Shown: one piece after another, positions 42,201-54,115 of the stretch
Layout of the letters: each line of letters begins with the position of its first letter
Numbering within the stretch: position 1 is the stretch's first letter
Assembly (NCBI RefSeq): GCF_901709675.1
Contig: NC_051100.1
Coordinates: forward strand, 7,846,786-7,910,785
DNA: 64,000 bases
Reading direction: 5' to 3'
Source of the DNA: Syngnathus acus
Lineage: Eukaryota; Chordata; Actinopteri; Syngnathiformes; Syngnathidae
Made by a program: the position numbers and the translations under genes
The notes under the pieces: generated by a model
Seen by the model: the letters and a program-made list of their open reading frames with translations, nothing else
Told to the model about the DNA's origin: nothing
The model's database searches: none

Positions 42201-45200
42201 TCTTTGAAGGCTTTAGTCGCTCTGCCGATTCTATTCATCTGTTTTAATCGTCTTCAGGTAAATGGACACGATGTTACCAACGTGGCAGATGAAGTTGCCA
42301 TGACAATTCTCAGGTCCTCTCCCAGGAGACTCAGTATGACCCTGGGCAGGGCTGTTACCAACCTGGTAGTAGCCCCTACTTGTGATAGCCTCCCTGATAT
42401 TGTCCTCTACAAGACAGCTTCAGGACAGCTCGGTAGGACCACCGTCGGTTTTTCATTCTTTCTTGTATTGAGAGGGCAGCACTGCGGAAAATCTCAACCT
42501 GGCAATTGTGTCTGCTTCCTCAAGGCATTAAACTGACTGGTGGAATTGGAAGCAAATGGCAGGGCATTTATTGTCTTGAGGTGGTGCCAGGCTCTCCTGC
42601 CAGCGAGGAAGGCACCGTGCAACCCAACGACAAGATCCTCTACATCTGCGGCAGGTGCACTCTGGGAATGACCTTGGATGATGCTGTCAAAGCATGCGAG
42701 ATCGCCCCACGTAAAGTCAAGCTCAAAATCCTGAGGTCCGTGGCTAATCGGAGTCCAAATGGAAAATAGACCAGATACACAAACCTGAGTGACTCACTCT
42801 GTTTGTGTCTTTCCTATGTTCCAGAGATGACCAGCCAGTGACGCCCAAGGCCAAATGGAATGGTGAGAAGTCTGTGAAAGATTTATGAGATGATTTCATC
42901 TGCTTCAGTAAACCTAAGGACAAACAGGAAGAGTTTGTTTGTTAGAAACACAGATGCTGGGAAACCCGCATGTTTGTGTTTAACTAAATGATCATTTAAG
43001 TTCAATCATTACCAAAATACTTTGAAGGGGAATGAAATCATCATCCGTCTGAACTTTTTTTTGTGTTTACTTCTTTTACAGGTCTGTTTGATTGGAAAAA
43101 GGACAGGAAGTTCTTTGCTCGTTTTGAAGAGCCTATCTCTCCTGATAAAGAATCACCTCCGGAAGATGGTGAGATACTCCCCTTATCTTTGTCAGCCCAG
43201 CATATCCTTCCACCAGCTTGTTGCTTTGTATGTGCTTGGTTAGCAAACCCATATTGTGAGTGTGTGATACCAACAGTCGTGCAGTCCAATACACCAGTGG
43301 AGGCCAGAAGCTTGCTAATTATTCATCTCATAGTCTCTGGTGGTCTTTAGTCCAGGTGGTTCGGTTGCTTGGTGACAGTTTGGCAGCAGATAGGGGCACA
43401 GTGGACAGCGTCATTTTAAAAAGACCTTGTCTTGTTCACCTGTCATAGAAGAGGCGCATAGCTTTCAACGCTTTCAAATACAGACTACCTGAGGGGTATA
43501 TCTTGTTTTGGTTCTTTGTGACGTCGACGCTGCAATTTCATTGGTTTAACTTTAAATCAATGAATAATTATGGTGCTGAACTTTGGATGTTAATTAATCA
43601 AACGGACCAGGATCAATATTTGTACTTTTGTCTACTTTTCCTGCTGATTCATACCTAATCTATTGTTCTTTTTTTTTCTTCTCTGCAGTTGAAGTTGTCA
43701 GTAGGACTCTTAGCAACTTCAGATGTCTGTCTGTGGCTGAACAGCAGGATGTAAGTGTTCTTTCTCTACACTACATCATTTTGTGTTTGTTGCACATTAC
43801 GTAATGTGAGAACGTTAATGCCACCTGCAGAGGCGAGGTTGTTTATCTGCTTCCTAGTCGACAAAAATTGCATTTGGAATGTAACAGAAACAAAACAAGA
43901 ACTATTAAACAAAATGTTGGGGGTTAGGATTAAGTTAGAATACTGCATTAGCATGCGTGTTAGATGTGTGTCATTTCCAGCCATTTATTTCCAAACGTTA
44001 GTGACTTGAACCATTTAAACCCAGACTGGCCATGTATTGGAAATAATAGTAGTGATCTGTGGAAATACGGTGAGCCTACTCGAAACTGTGCAGAGGAAAA
44101 GAGAACAATTTACAGAAGACCACCGATAAGTATTTAAGATGACAATTTCAGATGTTCACTAATAACAGTTCATCTGTCCTTGCAGAGTTGCATTATGCAG
44201 GTAGAGTTTAGCAAACCAGAAGGAGGCGGTCTTGGTTTTGCTCTGGTTGGTGGGACTAATGGCAGCATGCTCAGGGTGAAAGAAATCTGTTCCGGTGGAG
44301 TAGCTGAGCAAGATGGCAGGTTAAGAGTTGGAGATATTCTTCTGGAGGTAACAATTCTGTTTTGCCATTGGAAAAGTTTTCTCTCCCGACCGAAGATCAA
44401 TCCCGACTGTGTTTAACCAGGTGAACGGTGTCATTGTGTCGGGGCTGAGCCACAGTAAGGTGGTGGATATTCTGCGTAAAGCGGAGGGCACCGTGCAGCT
44501 CACCATCTGCAGGGACATCCTAACCTATTCCGAATCACCGACACCACCCAACATGGCCACGGGGGCCGAGGCTGTCCTAGCTGAGCAGCCAGCTCCAGTT
44601 ACCACCTCAGATGCCTCTTCCTCACCTGACGCCATGACAAATAAGCCAGTGGAGCGCCCCCCTGGTAGGCTCTATAAAATGCACTACAAGCACTATAAAA
44701 TGTATCGTTGGTTTTCTTTCCATACTGTTTCAGAGCCAATTTCAGAGTGTGTCTTTAACGAGTGTGGTGTTTTAGTCACGACGCCACCTCCTCCTCCACG
44801 ACAGCTGACTGTGGTAATGGATGAAACGCCAATTATTGAGGTGAACACACAGTGGAAGTGAGCTGAAGTCTCAGGAGATTTGCTAAATCAAACATGATAA
44901 TGATATCTTTACAGTAGGATATTTTGTCCCTAATTTTAATGGTTGCATACTTTGCCCCTTTGGTCGGTGTATTAGGAGAGCTGTGACAGCACGCCTTCTC
45001 ATCAAGCTTGCTGCCCATCACTGAATGTCACTGAAATGTTGCATGGAGCTTCGGACAGGTAGTAACTTCCAAAACTACTCTTGCCTTGTTCCTTGTAGAT
45101 ATTTGTCAGATGCAATCCTGAGTGCGCTGGGTTCCTAAATCGGCTTCCTCATCTGTTTGCAAAAGCTATCAAGTCTTAACTTGTTTTTTGTGCAAACCTC

Positions 45201-48200
45201 ATTTGTAAACGGGGCCCTCTTTGTTTTTTGTTTTTTTGCTGGAGTTCCCGTGATCACCACAAAGCGGCAACAGAGAGCAATGAATAAGCCAGCAGATGCT
45301 TGAATTGATGGGGCATAACAAACAATCCAAATATGTAAAAACTAAATTAAAATCACAAATTATTCCTTTATATGCCTCCAGTACAATGCAATGTAGTTCT
45401 ACCCCACTACAAAAAAATAATAGATGATAAACAATAGATATTTTAGCATGGTGTTGTATACTGTATTTTAGGTGGAAAAATCGCAGGGAAAGGAAGCTCA
45501 GCCTTGCATGATCTCAACTGGTCCTACCTACCGAAGAATAAAAATGGTGTGGTCTCCCCCCCCTGCCTCCCCCAGGAAACACACTGTGAGCAAACTGTTG
45601 GACCGGTCGTGCAAAGGCATCCGGAAACCAGAGTCCGATGGCTGGAGCAGCGAAGAGGAAGATGACAATGTGTTTGATGCAGATGCTCACCAAAACAGCT
45701 CACCACAGATAGGTGTCCAACTGTCTATTCCTTTATTTATTGTTGTTATTATTATGAATTTATTATGAAGTACTGTCTATTTTATCCTCTGTCCAGGCCC
45801 GCCCATAGTATCAGAGGAGGAACTGTCCAGTTTAGCCCTCATTAACCTATCTGGAAGCAGCCCGTATTCTGGCTCCAGGGTCAAAGCCATCATCCAGATT
45901 CTACAGCATCAATTAGACCAGCAGGAACTGGTCAAAGAATTCATGGTGGGTTTCACGGAACACTGTCCAGCAAATTCTGCTCAACGGGACATTTCTGTTC
46001 ATACGTGTTAACATTGTTACACATGAATGTGACTTCAGGCTCTGGAGCACCTAAAGCCTTCTGATGACTGTGTGGTGGGAAAAGCCCCTGAGCACAGAGA
46101 CAAGAACCGCTACAGAGACATCTTGCCCTGTGAGTCACTCACCATTCAACATGAATTAGTTTTCACCCACCATGGTCTAATTAGAATTCTGGGACACTTC
46201 TCTTAGATGTCGTCCAAGAACATAAGCAAAACATTTTTGTAATTACTATAAGAGATGTAGGTCAATGTCTTTTATAAATGGAGTAGCTTCAAGGGCAGAG
46301 GGACAGCAGACATTACGTGCTGTCGTTCCAATTACGGGCTTCCCAGTTAGAAAATCAATGTGAGACAAGACAGCAACTAATAAGCTACAAAAACATTGTG
46401 ATGTTCATATAATGTAATTGATAAAAGCATGCAAGTTGATATTCAATATTAATTTCAATATTTTTGAAGCATATGGAATAAAAAAAGCTTTTTTCGCCAT
46501 AGCACAGATATTTAACAATTCCTGTGATGGTGTGATTGCTGTACTGTATATCAACTTCTCCCAACTGTTTCTGCCATGATCCACTGCAGACAACCAGAAC
46601 AAAAACAAAAACAAAAAAAAATAGTCAAAGCATATGTCAAAGGGTGGCCCTTGATGCATGTGTCTGTGTTTTTACACAATCAATGTCTAGGGCACAGAAA
46701 AATAAACATGAGCTAATTACATAGATAGATAATTTGTCAGGGAAAAAAAGAGAAAGCAAATCACACTTGTTTATCCATATTAAAACAAACACACAGCACA
46801 TTTACTTTATAGCCTCCAGAGATTTGTTTAGGGGGGGGTGGCTGACGAGGGTTAGAGATGAATGAGCATGCTGACAAAGATAGTGGGCCTCAGTGGAATA
46901 TGGCTGACCCGCACCATATGCCCTCTCCTTTGCTTTTTTTGTGGATACAGCAGGTTATTTAGCAATCCAATCCATTCCTCATATCTAAGCAAGCGCAGCC
47001 AAGTCAAGCGCAGCCAAGTCTACTACAAACTACTTTGTTACCTCAAGGCTGATTTTTATTGAATTATTGAATACAAAACGAGACGACAGAACCCAGGAAA
47101 TTTCAAGGATCTGTTGCATCATTGGAATCACTGCAAACAAGTCAATGGACAAACTGCACACTCACTCTTGTGTTTCCTCTTTTCCAACCACAGATGACAA
47201 AACTCGCGTCACCCTCGGGGAGAAGTGCGACTACATCAACGCCAGCCACATCCGCATGCAAGCGGGAGGTGAGGAGCTTTCCTACATTTCCTGCCAAGGA
47301 CCGCTACCCTCTACGGTGGCTGCCTTCTGGCAAATGATCTGGGAAAGCAAATCGGACGTGATTGCCATGATGACCCAAGAAGTGGAACGAGGACGGGTAA
47401 AATGTCACAAGTATTGGCCCGAGAAGCCCAATGAGCCCCTGGACATGGGCAAGTATCACGTCCACCTGGTGAACCAACAGTTCTTGGAATATTTCCATAT
47501 TAAGGTCATCCACATGGTGGAAGCAGAGGTGAGACACGTTCAAGACTTCAACAATCCAACATTCTCTTTACACCCTAATTTGGATTGAAATAATTCCAGA
47601 CATCCGAGACCCACACTGTCCATCACCTAAAATTCACGCACTGGCCCGATCACGGCGTTCCGCACTACTCGGAGCAACTGCTTCGCTTCATCTGCTACCT
47701 ACGTTCGGTGCACCACCAGGGGCCCATCACGGTCCACTGCAGCGCCGGCATCGGACGCTCGGGTGTCCTCATCTGCACCGATATTATCCTCAGCCTCGTC
47801 GAGAGGGATTTGCCTGTGAGTAACAAACACTCTATTATTCTATCAAATGTGCATGTGTGATTTGTGTTTAAATACGCTTAATAAGATTTAACCTGTCTGT
47901 GGTGTTTTGAATTGCTTACTAATGAACAATAGGCATGATTGAGCCATCTGTCTCCTTGCCCTCAGATTAACGTGAGCAACATCGTAAAGGAGATGAGACT
48001 TCAGCGGCACGGCATGATTCAGACCAAGGTCAGTGCCAATCGAACGTTGAGGATTTAAATCAAGCCTGCTTTCTAAAGCGAGACCTTTTTCCTCGGTCTT
48101 GGTTTCAGGAACAGTACCTCTTCTGCTACAAAGTTTGGTTGGAGGTTTTACAGGGCATTTTACAGCTCCATGGCACCAAGTGGCAACCAGAAAGTCCCCA

Positions 48201-48219
48201 GGACCACAAAATAGTTTGA
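31895..48219 (+). CDS. ptpn20: FRMPD2-PTPN20 single gene: KIND-FERM-six PDZ-tyrosine phosphatase (PTPN13-like architecture)
   Basis: Large cytoplasmic scaffold phosphatase. The KIND and FERM domains target membrane-cytoskeleton junctions, PDZ domains bind C-terminal peptides, and the phosphatase removes phosphate from tyrosine. Forty-five exons from 31895 ([17 protein letters not shown]) to 48219 (stop TGA) sum to 7,251 bases (2,416 residues), with every phase consistent. First exons: 31895-32018, 32139-32302, 32456-32521, 32896-33075, 33142-33211, 33836-33916, 34163-34238 (GC donor), 34340-34493, 34728-34799. Last exons: 45797-45945, 46039-46129, 47194-47528, 47600-47815, 47966-48028, 48109-48219. 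The N-terminal two thirds resembles human FRMPD2 ([15 protein letters not shown]; first PDZs). The end resembles PTPN20 (GWSSEEEDD, then catalytic domain). Mammals carry these as two adjacent genes, so I infer an unsplit ancestral state. PTPN13 itself is excluded by synteny and sequence. Upstream untranslated exons are likely, since 31,869 is a possible acceptor. Candidate poly(A) signals: ATTAAA at 49279 and 50051. Confidence 0.92.
34728..36956 (+). other. FERM domain exons of the frmpd2/ptpn20 gene
   Basis: Exons 9-15. The F1 lobe begins at [16 protein letters not shown] and includes [11 protein letters not shown]. The F2 lobe contains [20 protein letters not shown] and ALQAEFGDY. The F3 (PH-like) lobe runs from [12 protein letters not shown] through [14 protein letters not shown] and [11 protein letters not shown] to [13 protein letters not shown]. 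Order and motifs match FRMPD2 and PTPN13. Confidence 0.93.
37689..44664 (+). other. Six PDZ domains of the frmpd2/ptpn20 gene
   Basis: PDZ1: exons 37689-37766, 37891-37998, 38065-38181 ([13 protein letters not shown]). PDZ2: 38515-38616, 38720-38813, 39052-39137, 39234 on ([10 protein letters not shown]). PDZ3: 39718-39929, 40327-40425 ([11 protein letters not shown]). PDZ4: 42017-42187, 42258-42432 ([11 protein letters not shown]). PDZ5: 42525-42735 ([17 protein letters not shown]). PDZ6: 44186-44347, 44421-44664 ([13 protein letters not shown]). PDZ3 and PDZ4 are separated by two large low-complexity exons (40504-41009, 41187-41931). PDZ5 and PDZ6 are separated by small exons 42825-42862, 43082-43168 and 43689-43750. 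Confidence 0.85.
40504..41931 (+). other. Disordered Pro/Ser/Thr/Gln-rich linker between PDZ3 and PDZ4
   Basis: Two unusually large exons (506 and 745 bases) encode low-complexity sequence. First come SP repeats ([20 protein letters not shown]). Then a Ser/Thr/Gln/Asn-rich stretch, and finally an acidic patch ([12 protein letters not shown]). It contains no recognisable domain and is probably fast-evolving. It coincides with where human FRMPD2 ends. Confidence 0.8.
46039..48219 (+). other. Tyrosine phosphatase catalytic domain of the frmpd2/ptpn20 gene
   Basis: Exons 41-45. In order: the [14 protein letters not shown] phosphotyrosine-loop motif, [29 protein letters not shown], the WPD loop ([10 protein letters not shown]), the catalytic P-loop [11 protein letters not shown] with Cys and Arg intact, and the Q-loop MIQTKEQYLFCY. 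All residues needed for catalysis are present, so the enzyme is predicted active. Confidence 0.95.
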
Positions 48220-50389
48220 ATGGTTGTATTTTGTTTCAATCTCTGAAGGGAATTCTTACGTATTTCAGGCTTAGTGATTCGCCTTATGCCTCTCTGATTG
48301 CGTTCAATGTGAGTTTCTCTGTGGCATCTCATTTCCAAATTGCCATCGTAAAGAGTATTAGGAACGCCATTAAGGTTACGTCAGATTATTTTACCAAAGT
48401 TTATTTATTATCTGATTAACTCGATGAATGTGAGTTTTGATTTCATTAAGTGCATTCGTACCCTGGAGAGAGCAAAAGGGCAAAACTATGAATTGTGTAA
48501 ATCAACAAAAGCAATGAAAAGAATTAAGTGCCTTGGAATCGACCCCAGCAGCGACACTGTTGGAGAGCACTCGCGAGACCTTTGACTGAATGTTCGCTGT
48601 TTTTGTTGTTTAATGTGGATGTTTGCTCGCTCATAGCATATTCCCGTAAATTCATGCAAGTCACATTGCAAAGATGCTACACTTGCCCTATTTTATATGA
48701 AATCCACAAAACTGTACTTACAACCCCTGGCAGATAGCAACATAACGCATTTGAATACATTTATACATTTTCAATTCTCTCTTTTTGCTAAAGGCTTAAA
48801 TGCCCATTGTTACAAATGTGACATTTGGGCTTTTTGGTTGAATTTGTGATAATAGCCTCTATCATTGGCTATTTTAATACAAAGTCAGCCATAATGCATA
48901 AGTGAATGAATGAGAGGTTTACACAATGTACAGTGCAACTAAATAGCTGTTGGTTTGTACCTCGATTTTTTGATGCTTGTAGCTGCTATAACACGCATAC
49001 TGCACATGCACACACACACACGCCTGTAAATACTGTTGCGCCGCCTTTTTCCATGTTGCTGTTCTGTATAAACGGCATTGACGAAGAATGGGGGGTACAA
49101 AGTTGACCCAGCAATTTTCTGCCTTAGGAGGTCATGTCAGAGTGTCCCCTTTTTCACCACCCGGAACGATATCACACTTTTAATTTTATAAAATTACATT
49201 TAAAATTGTTTGAAAATTGAACATTACAAAATATCACAGCACTTTTTCCATTACATTTAAATGTTTTAATTTAAAAAAATTAAAGATTCCCCTTTTTGTT
49301 ATTATTATTCAAACATTTTCAAAATCATGACACAATAACGTTCTGGTTTGTCATGATGAGATTTTTTTGTTCCATTTCATTACATTTAACTGCAAAGCAT
49401 GACTCCTTCCAGTATATTGGCTACCCTTTTACACAACCTGGAATAATCCCACTTTTTTTTCAGTCCTACTTACGGTATGTATATATGACATTGACAAGAA
49501 ATGGATATTGTTATGTGAAAGCACACACAGTTGCTGTATTATTCCGCCTTTACTGGGTTCGGTGTAAAAGCCAAGGGGGTCAAACCCGGTAGTACTCTTA
49601 AGGCAATTTTACAGGATCTCTGCGTGAAAGAGGCTACACATTCAAGCACACACACTCTCACGCACACACACCAGATCCTGTAGTGCATGCACACTCTCAA
49701 AGGAGTTGACTTGAACACGATGTGGAATGTAACGAAGCAAAGCAATACTCTCTAAGGGGAAGGTGTGGGGGGTTACGGGTGGGGCTTTGGTCAAGAGCCA
49801 TCACTCTCTGTAATGTGAATGCTTCTCCCTCGACGCTGCTTAACGTCTCCTCTACCTTTGAGAACCTTCAAGCAAGAAAGCACATTTGCGGTTCCGACTG
49901 TGAGGAAATGCATCGTGTACTGTGAAGAAGAGCAATAGCATCGTGAAATGTACTAATCCTTAATTGCATCGCTGCATATTTATTCTATGGATGGATATCT
50001 TGTCACTTGCACCAGCCGCTATGTAACCCTTGACTGGAACCACCTCTCTTATTAAAGACAATTCTAAGATGTGCGTGTGTGTGTGTTTGTAGCTCGCCTT
50101 GACACCCCAACACACACACACAAGGGAGGAGGCCCTAAATCTAATTCCACTGAGCACCTCTCCACTTTTACTGCAGTCTATACTCCCTCTCGGCTTTTAC
50201 TGCAGGGTAAATAAGCCGCTCTCACAGAGGGCTTTGTGACAGCATGGAAATACACTGCACGCTCTGCACACACATGAACTTGATGCTGAGGGGGGCGGGG
50301 AGGGGGGGGGACTGACTCTTTCACTTTCTGCCTATGTGTACAACTGACGGGCTATCATTCCTCCCCAGTCAGACAAGTATTATTTAAAA

Positions 50390-51230
50390 TATTTGAAGCA
50401 TGTGTACTCAAATGCGGACCGCTTTGCAAAGAAGGTAGATAATGGCACTGATGCTATTACTGTGCTATATATATCACTATTGCGCTGATGTAAACCGCAT
50501 ACATGTTAGTTCATAACTTTAATAATGGCATTGGAGTCAATAAATGCAATTTAGATCAGACAGACTGACAGACAAAGCTAAATACAGGCACACTATTTGA
50601 CAAGCAGTAAGAGCATTAATTGCAATATTGTGCATTCGAACACTTTTCAAAAAAAAATTGAATCAGGTGTAAATTAATAATGACCTTATAAATGCTTTAC
50701 AATATATTAACAGTGATGCTGAGTAAATGCACTATTTTGCATCCTGGTTAGACGTTTATAGATTGATCGAGAAAAAAAAATACATGTGGACTCACTCTCT
50801 GACATGCAATAGACTATTAATGACAAACCTCTGCACTGAACTGGGACCAGTTTATAAATGTATAAATTATTGTGACACGGCTTCACTGGGTGAGAACATT
50901 ATTTAGCACGCTAATGAATGACTGACAATAATAAGTGCATAAAATGTGTTTATGGGCACACTATTTAATGCTGATGGACTGGATGGATGGAAGCATGGAG
51001 ATCACTATTTGGCAGGCAATTTCTCCTCTTACAAATATCTATTAAGTTTAATTATGAAGTATTGTATAAACATCAATGTGCCATTACAATATAAGTAGAT
51101 GCAGGAACTACTATAAGCGATCTAGAGTATAAATAGCAGAGGGAAATATGGCATTATAGAGGATGTTTATAGGACGTTTGAGTGAGAGGGGGTTGTGATT
51201 TAAAGGCGGCCGGGAGGAAGGTGTCGAAAT
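50390..51230. promoter_or_regulatory. Possible conserved non-coding element (AT-rich, homeodomain-type motifs)
   Basis: About 0.8 kb with no repeat signature, coding frame or low complexity. It has many TAAT/ATTA cores, a TGACAGAC MEIS-like word (50,566-50,575) and a self-complementary CTTTGCAAAG (50,422-50,431). Such composition is typical of vertebrate developmental enhancers. Conservation itself cannot be seen from one sequence. Confidence 0.25.
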
Positions 51231-51554
51231 GAGCTCACACGTAAATCATGGAGCTCCCTGTTGGGCACACAGTGTAACACTGTATGTCTAGCGCACACTT
51301 CCTCCCCCTGTCAACTTTTACCACCACGTTGAGGGGTGTAATGGTTACGGACCACGTAAATGGTGGTAACCGATGCAAACAAGAAATCATCAACATATGT
51401 GTGGCTTTATTTGGAAATCCTATAGTGCACTTCCATGTCTTCTCCAATTAAAGGTTTTGGATATAATCCTTAAACCTTTGCACCCATGAAGGATTTTTGG
51501 CAAACACAACAGAATGGCATCATAATTGCCTTTGGCGCTTTTGGTGGGTGATTA

Positions 51555-51770
51555 TATATAGTGAATAGAAAAAGTCTACACACCCCTGTTTGAATGCCGG
51601 GATCTTATGATATACAAAAATGAGACCAAAAAAAATTCACACTGTCCAATGTGGCTTTGTTCATAACCATATTTATTTTAACATGAGTTTTAATTCTCAA
51701 CACAGCCATATCCCTAATGCAATTCCCCTCTTGAATTGTTTCTTTATACTTTTTATATCAACTGTAAGTA
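51555..51770. mobile_element. Degenerate interspersed repeat (DNA-transposon type)
   Basis: AAAAAGTCTACACACCCCTGTTTGAATGCCGG followed by ATACAAAAATGAGACCAAA resembles the ends of a very common fish element (AAGTCTACACACCCCTGTT...AAAAAATGAGAC). The rest is too diverged to classify. Confidence 0.45.
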
Positions 51771-51794
51771 ATAATGACTTTAAAACAGTAAACT

Positions 51795-51888
51795 TGCCTT
51801 TTGATTGGCTGGCGATCCGTCCAGGCTGTACGTTGCCACTTCGCCAAAATCCCACTCGGATTAGCTCCAGCTCATCTGAAACCATAAT
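51795..51888 (-). mobile_element. SINE 3'-body fragment
   Basis: TGATTGGCTGGCGATCCGTCCAGGCTGTAC and GGATTAGCTCCAGCTCATC are the reverse complement of the common teleost SINE tail (GAGCCTATCCCAGCT...CCAGCCAATCA). No head is present. Confidence 0.65.
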
Positions 51889-53219
51889 AGGGACAATCAT
51901 TATAGGGACAATCGTTACTGAAAATCGAATTGATTCACATTTTGTAAGCATTTTGAGCACTTTCACAAATCCTATCTCAAGTGCATACGTCATTTATGTG
52001 GTTAAAAATGCTCACTGGGCTCAAAACGTTTGACTTTAGTTCCGCTGTATTTGCTCAACTTAAAACAAACATCTTGCTGGGTTGAAGCCAGCCTGTTTTC
52101 ATCGTCCATATTGTGAACAGGATGCTGCATGTGGTCTGTAAAGTATTATTTCCTGCAAGTCTTTAAAACTGCATCGCCCATTCATCTTGAATGAATTTAA
52201 ACGGATAAAATCGAACGTGACACTTTTTTCTGTCTCTGTGCAGATGAGAGAACTCTTAAAGTTAGTGTGCTTGATGTGTAAGATCAAAAGGAAGACCATA
52301 AAGGCTGTCACCAAATCCATATTTTCTTTTCATTCCGTCTGTCTTTGCACAAACTCAAGGACCTTGACCAGACTTTTCTGGGTTAAGATAAGATTTTGGA
52401 GATGACCCCCTCCCACCCACTGCTGGGCTGAAGAGGCCTGACAGTCATAAGCGCGCAGGGCACTCGTGACCCCGACGGGCTCGTCTGTGATGACACCCCA
52501 CTGACGGAGACACAGAGAAGCCATTCATCCCTCTCCATCAACAAACCACACACTTGTCAAAGGAAACCAATGATGATTTTTGGTCTCCTCTTGCATGTTC
52601 ACTCTGAAGTCAGTTGCTTTAGCTCAGGTTTTTCTGTGGTAGACTGTAAGTGGCTTCTCATATTACACTCAGACTTAAACAACACAAACTAACCCCAGAC
52701 AGTCAAAATATGAACTTAAATGAAGTTGGACGGTGACAGAATTGCATGATTTGGATTCTTTTACACCCCTACAATGGTTTTGCAATAATTAGAATGGACT
52801 AATCGTAGATATGCAGTTTTAGGAAGTGGTTTTATTTAAATATGGCATATACTATTCAATAATTATATTTAAAAAAACGTATATTAAATATGCACCAACT
52901 TTCACTTTCTGGAGACAAAGGTAAAGGCAGCAGGACTTTACAACAAAGCAAATGGTTCCAGATTTGTGGCAGTCATTGTGAAAAATTACGTATCTATTTA
53001 TAATTCTAGGATGTCAAATGTTGAAATACTTTGTGAAGTGAATGCTCCGTGTCATTGAGTGGCAAGGACGATCTTCTCTTTGTCAAACTCCCTCTTGAAT
53101 TGCGTGTCACATCCGAGTAAGGTTGATTAACACCTGCTTTCTATTATGTGACTTTCTCGTCAACCTCTCAGAATGAAGGAGGAAAAAAAAAACCCAGATG
53201 CCAAATCACGTCGCGTCAA

Positions 53220-53560
53220 AGATGTTCCAAAATTAGAAAGCTATTAAAGAAGCGAGGGAAGATCCACGGCGCGGCGAGGGCCGTCGTTTGTCTTCATTTG
53301 AGCGGGGGGCCTCCGTGATCATCTCCGCCGGGGCCGCTAATTGAAAAGCGACGTCAGATTTACGAATGTTAGCGGCGATAATGATCTATCACTCTCGTCT
53401 GGTGGAGTCCTGGGAGTCGTTTGTATTCATTAGTGTAGATTCAAATTATGCTTGTGATTAAAATGTGACTCTGGCAGGCAGAGGGACCTCAAACCGGGAC
53501 AGCCTCCGACGGAACCTTTGCTTCGGGTCACCGCCTTCAACATTGGCCCGCTCGCTCGGT
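53220..53560. promoter_or_regulatory. Possible conserved non-coding element near 53.3 kb
   Basis: A non-repetitive, mixed-composition stretch with GCTAATTGAAAAGC, GACGTCAG (CRE-like), ATTCATTAG and AAATTATGC (POU/homeodomain-like) close together. A GC-rich CGGCGCGGCGAGGGCC-type patch lies at its left edge. The call rests on motif clustering only. Confidence 0.25.
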
Positions 53561-53814
53561 AGTAGTGTTTGCGCGGGCGCCATCAATCTGTGTCGGATTC
53601 GAGTTGAGACGTTAGTTTGATGGCCGCACACAAGGCGAGGGAATAAATCCTAAATCCAAGAACCACACAATGAAGAGTCGCGCTCATCTTATTATTTATC
53701 ATGGCTGACTAATATTGACCAAGCTTTTTTTTTTTCTCCTCCTCTCCAAATGTCAGTCAGTGATTTGTTTGACATTAATGATGAAATGGCACTAGTCAAG
53801 TAGGTCATTGTCAC

Positions 53815-54115
53815 TGTGATGAACATTGAACATGGCGGCTCAGCGGCTGGGCTGCTCGTCCATTTGCCCGCCTGTCACAAAGTGCTCTTTATTGGAGCCC
53901 ATCGTAAATTACGTCCATGTAGGACTGTAACGGTGCAAAGTGAGGAACTTTATCGGATGCCTGCCGCCAAAGGTCGCATTTTATTGACCTGACAGGTCTC
54001 TGGCAGGGCCCAGCTGGAAAAGGAGGCTGAGGAGCTGTTTGAAGGCTTCCACAGGGCCACGTGCGCTTCTCTCCTAGAAGTCCAGCCGTAAGAAAACAGA
54101 TTTCCCTTTTCAATT
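53815..54115. promoter_or_regulatory. Possible conserved non-coding element near 54 kb
   Basis: Unique sequence of balanced composition with no splice-bounded coding frame. It includes TTTATTGACCTGACAGGTCTCTGG (53,980-54,003; TTTATTG is a HOX/CDX-like core) and GGCCCAGCTGGAAAAGG with a CAGCTG E-box. Regulatory function is a guess from texture. Confidence 0.2.

Noticed and set aside
41846-42247. Continuous frame crossing the exon 29-30 boundary of frmpd2/ptpn20
   Set aside because: Before the CAG acceptor at 42016 it reads arginine/lysine-rich nonsense in a frame different from the linker; only its part after 42017 is real PDZ4.
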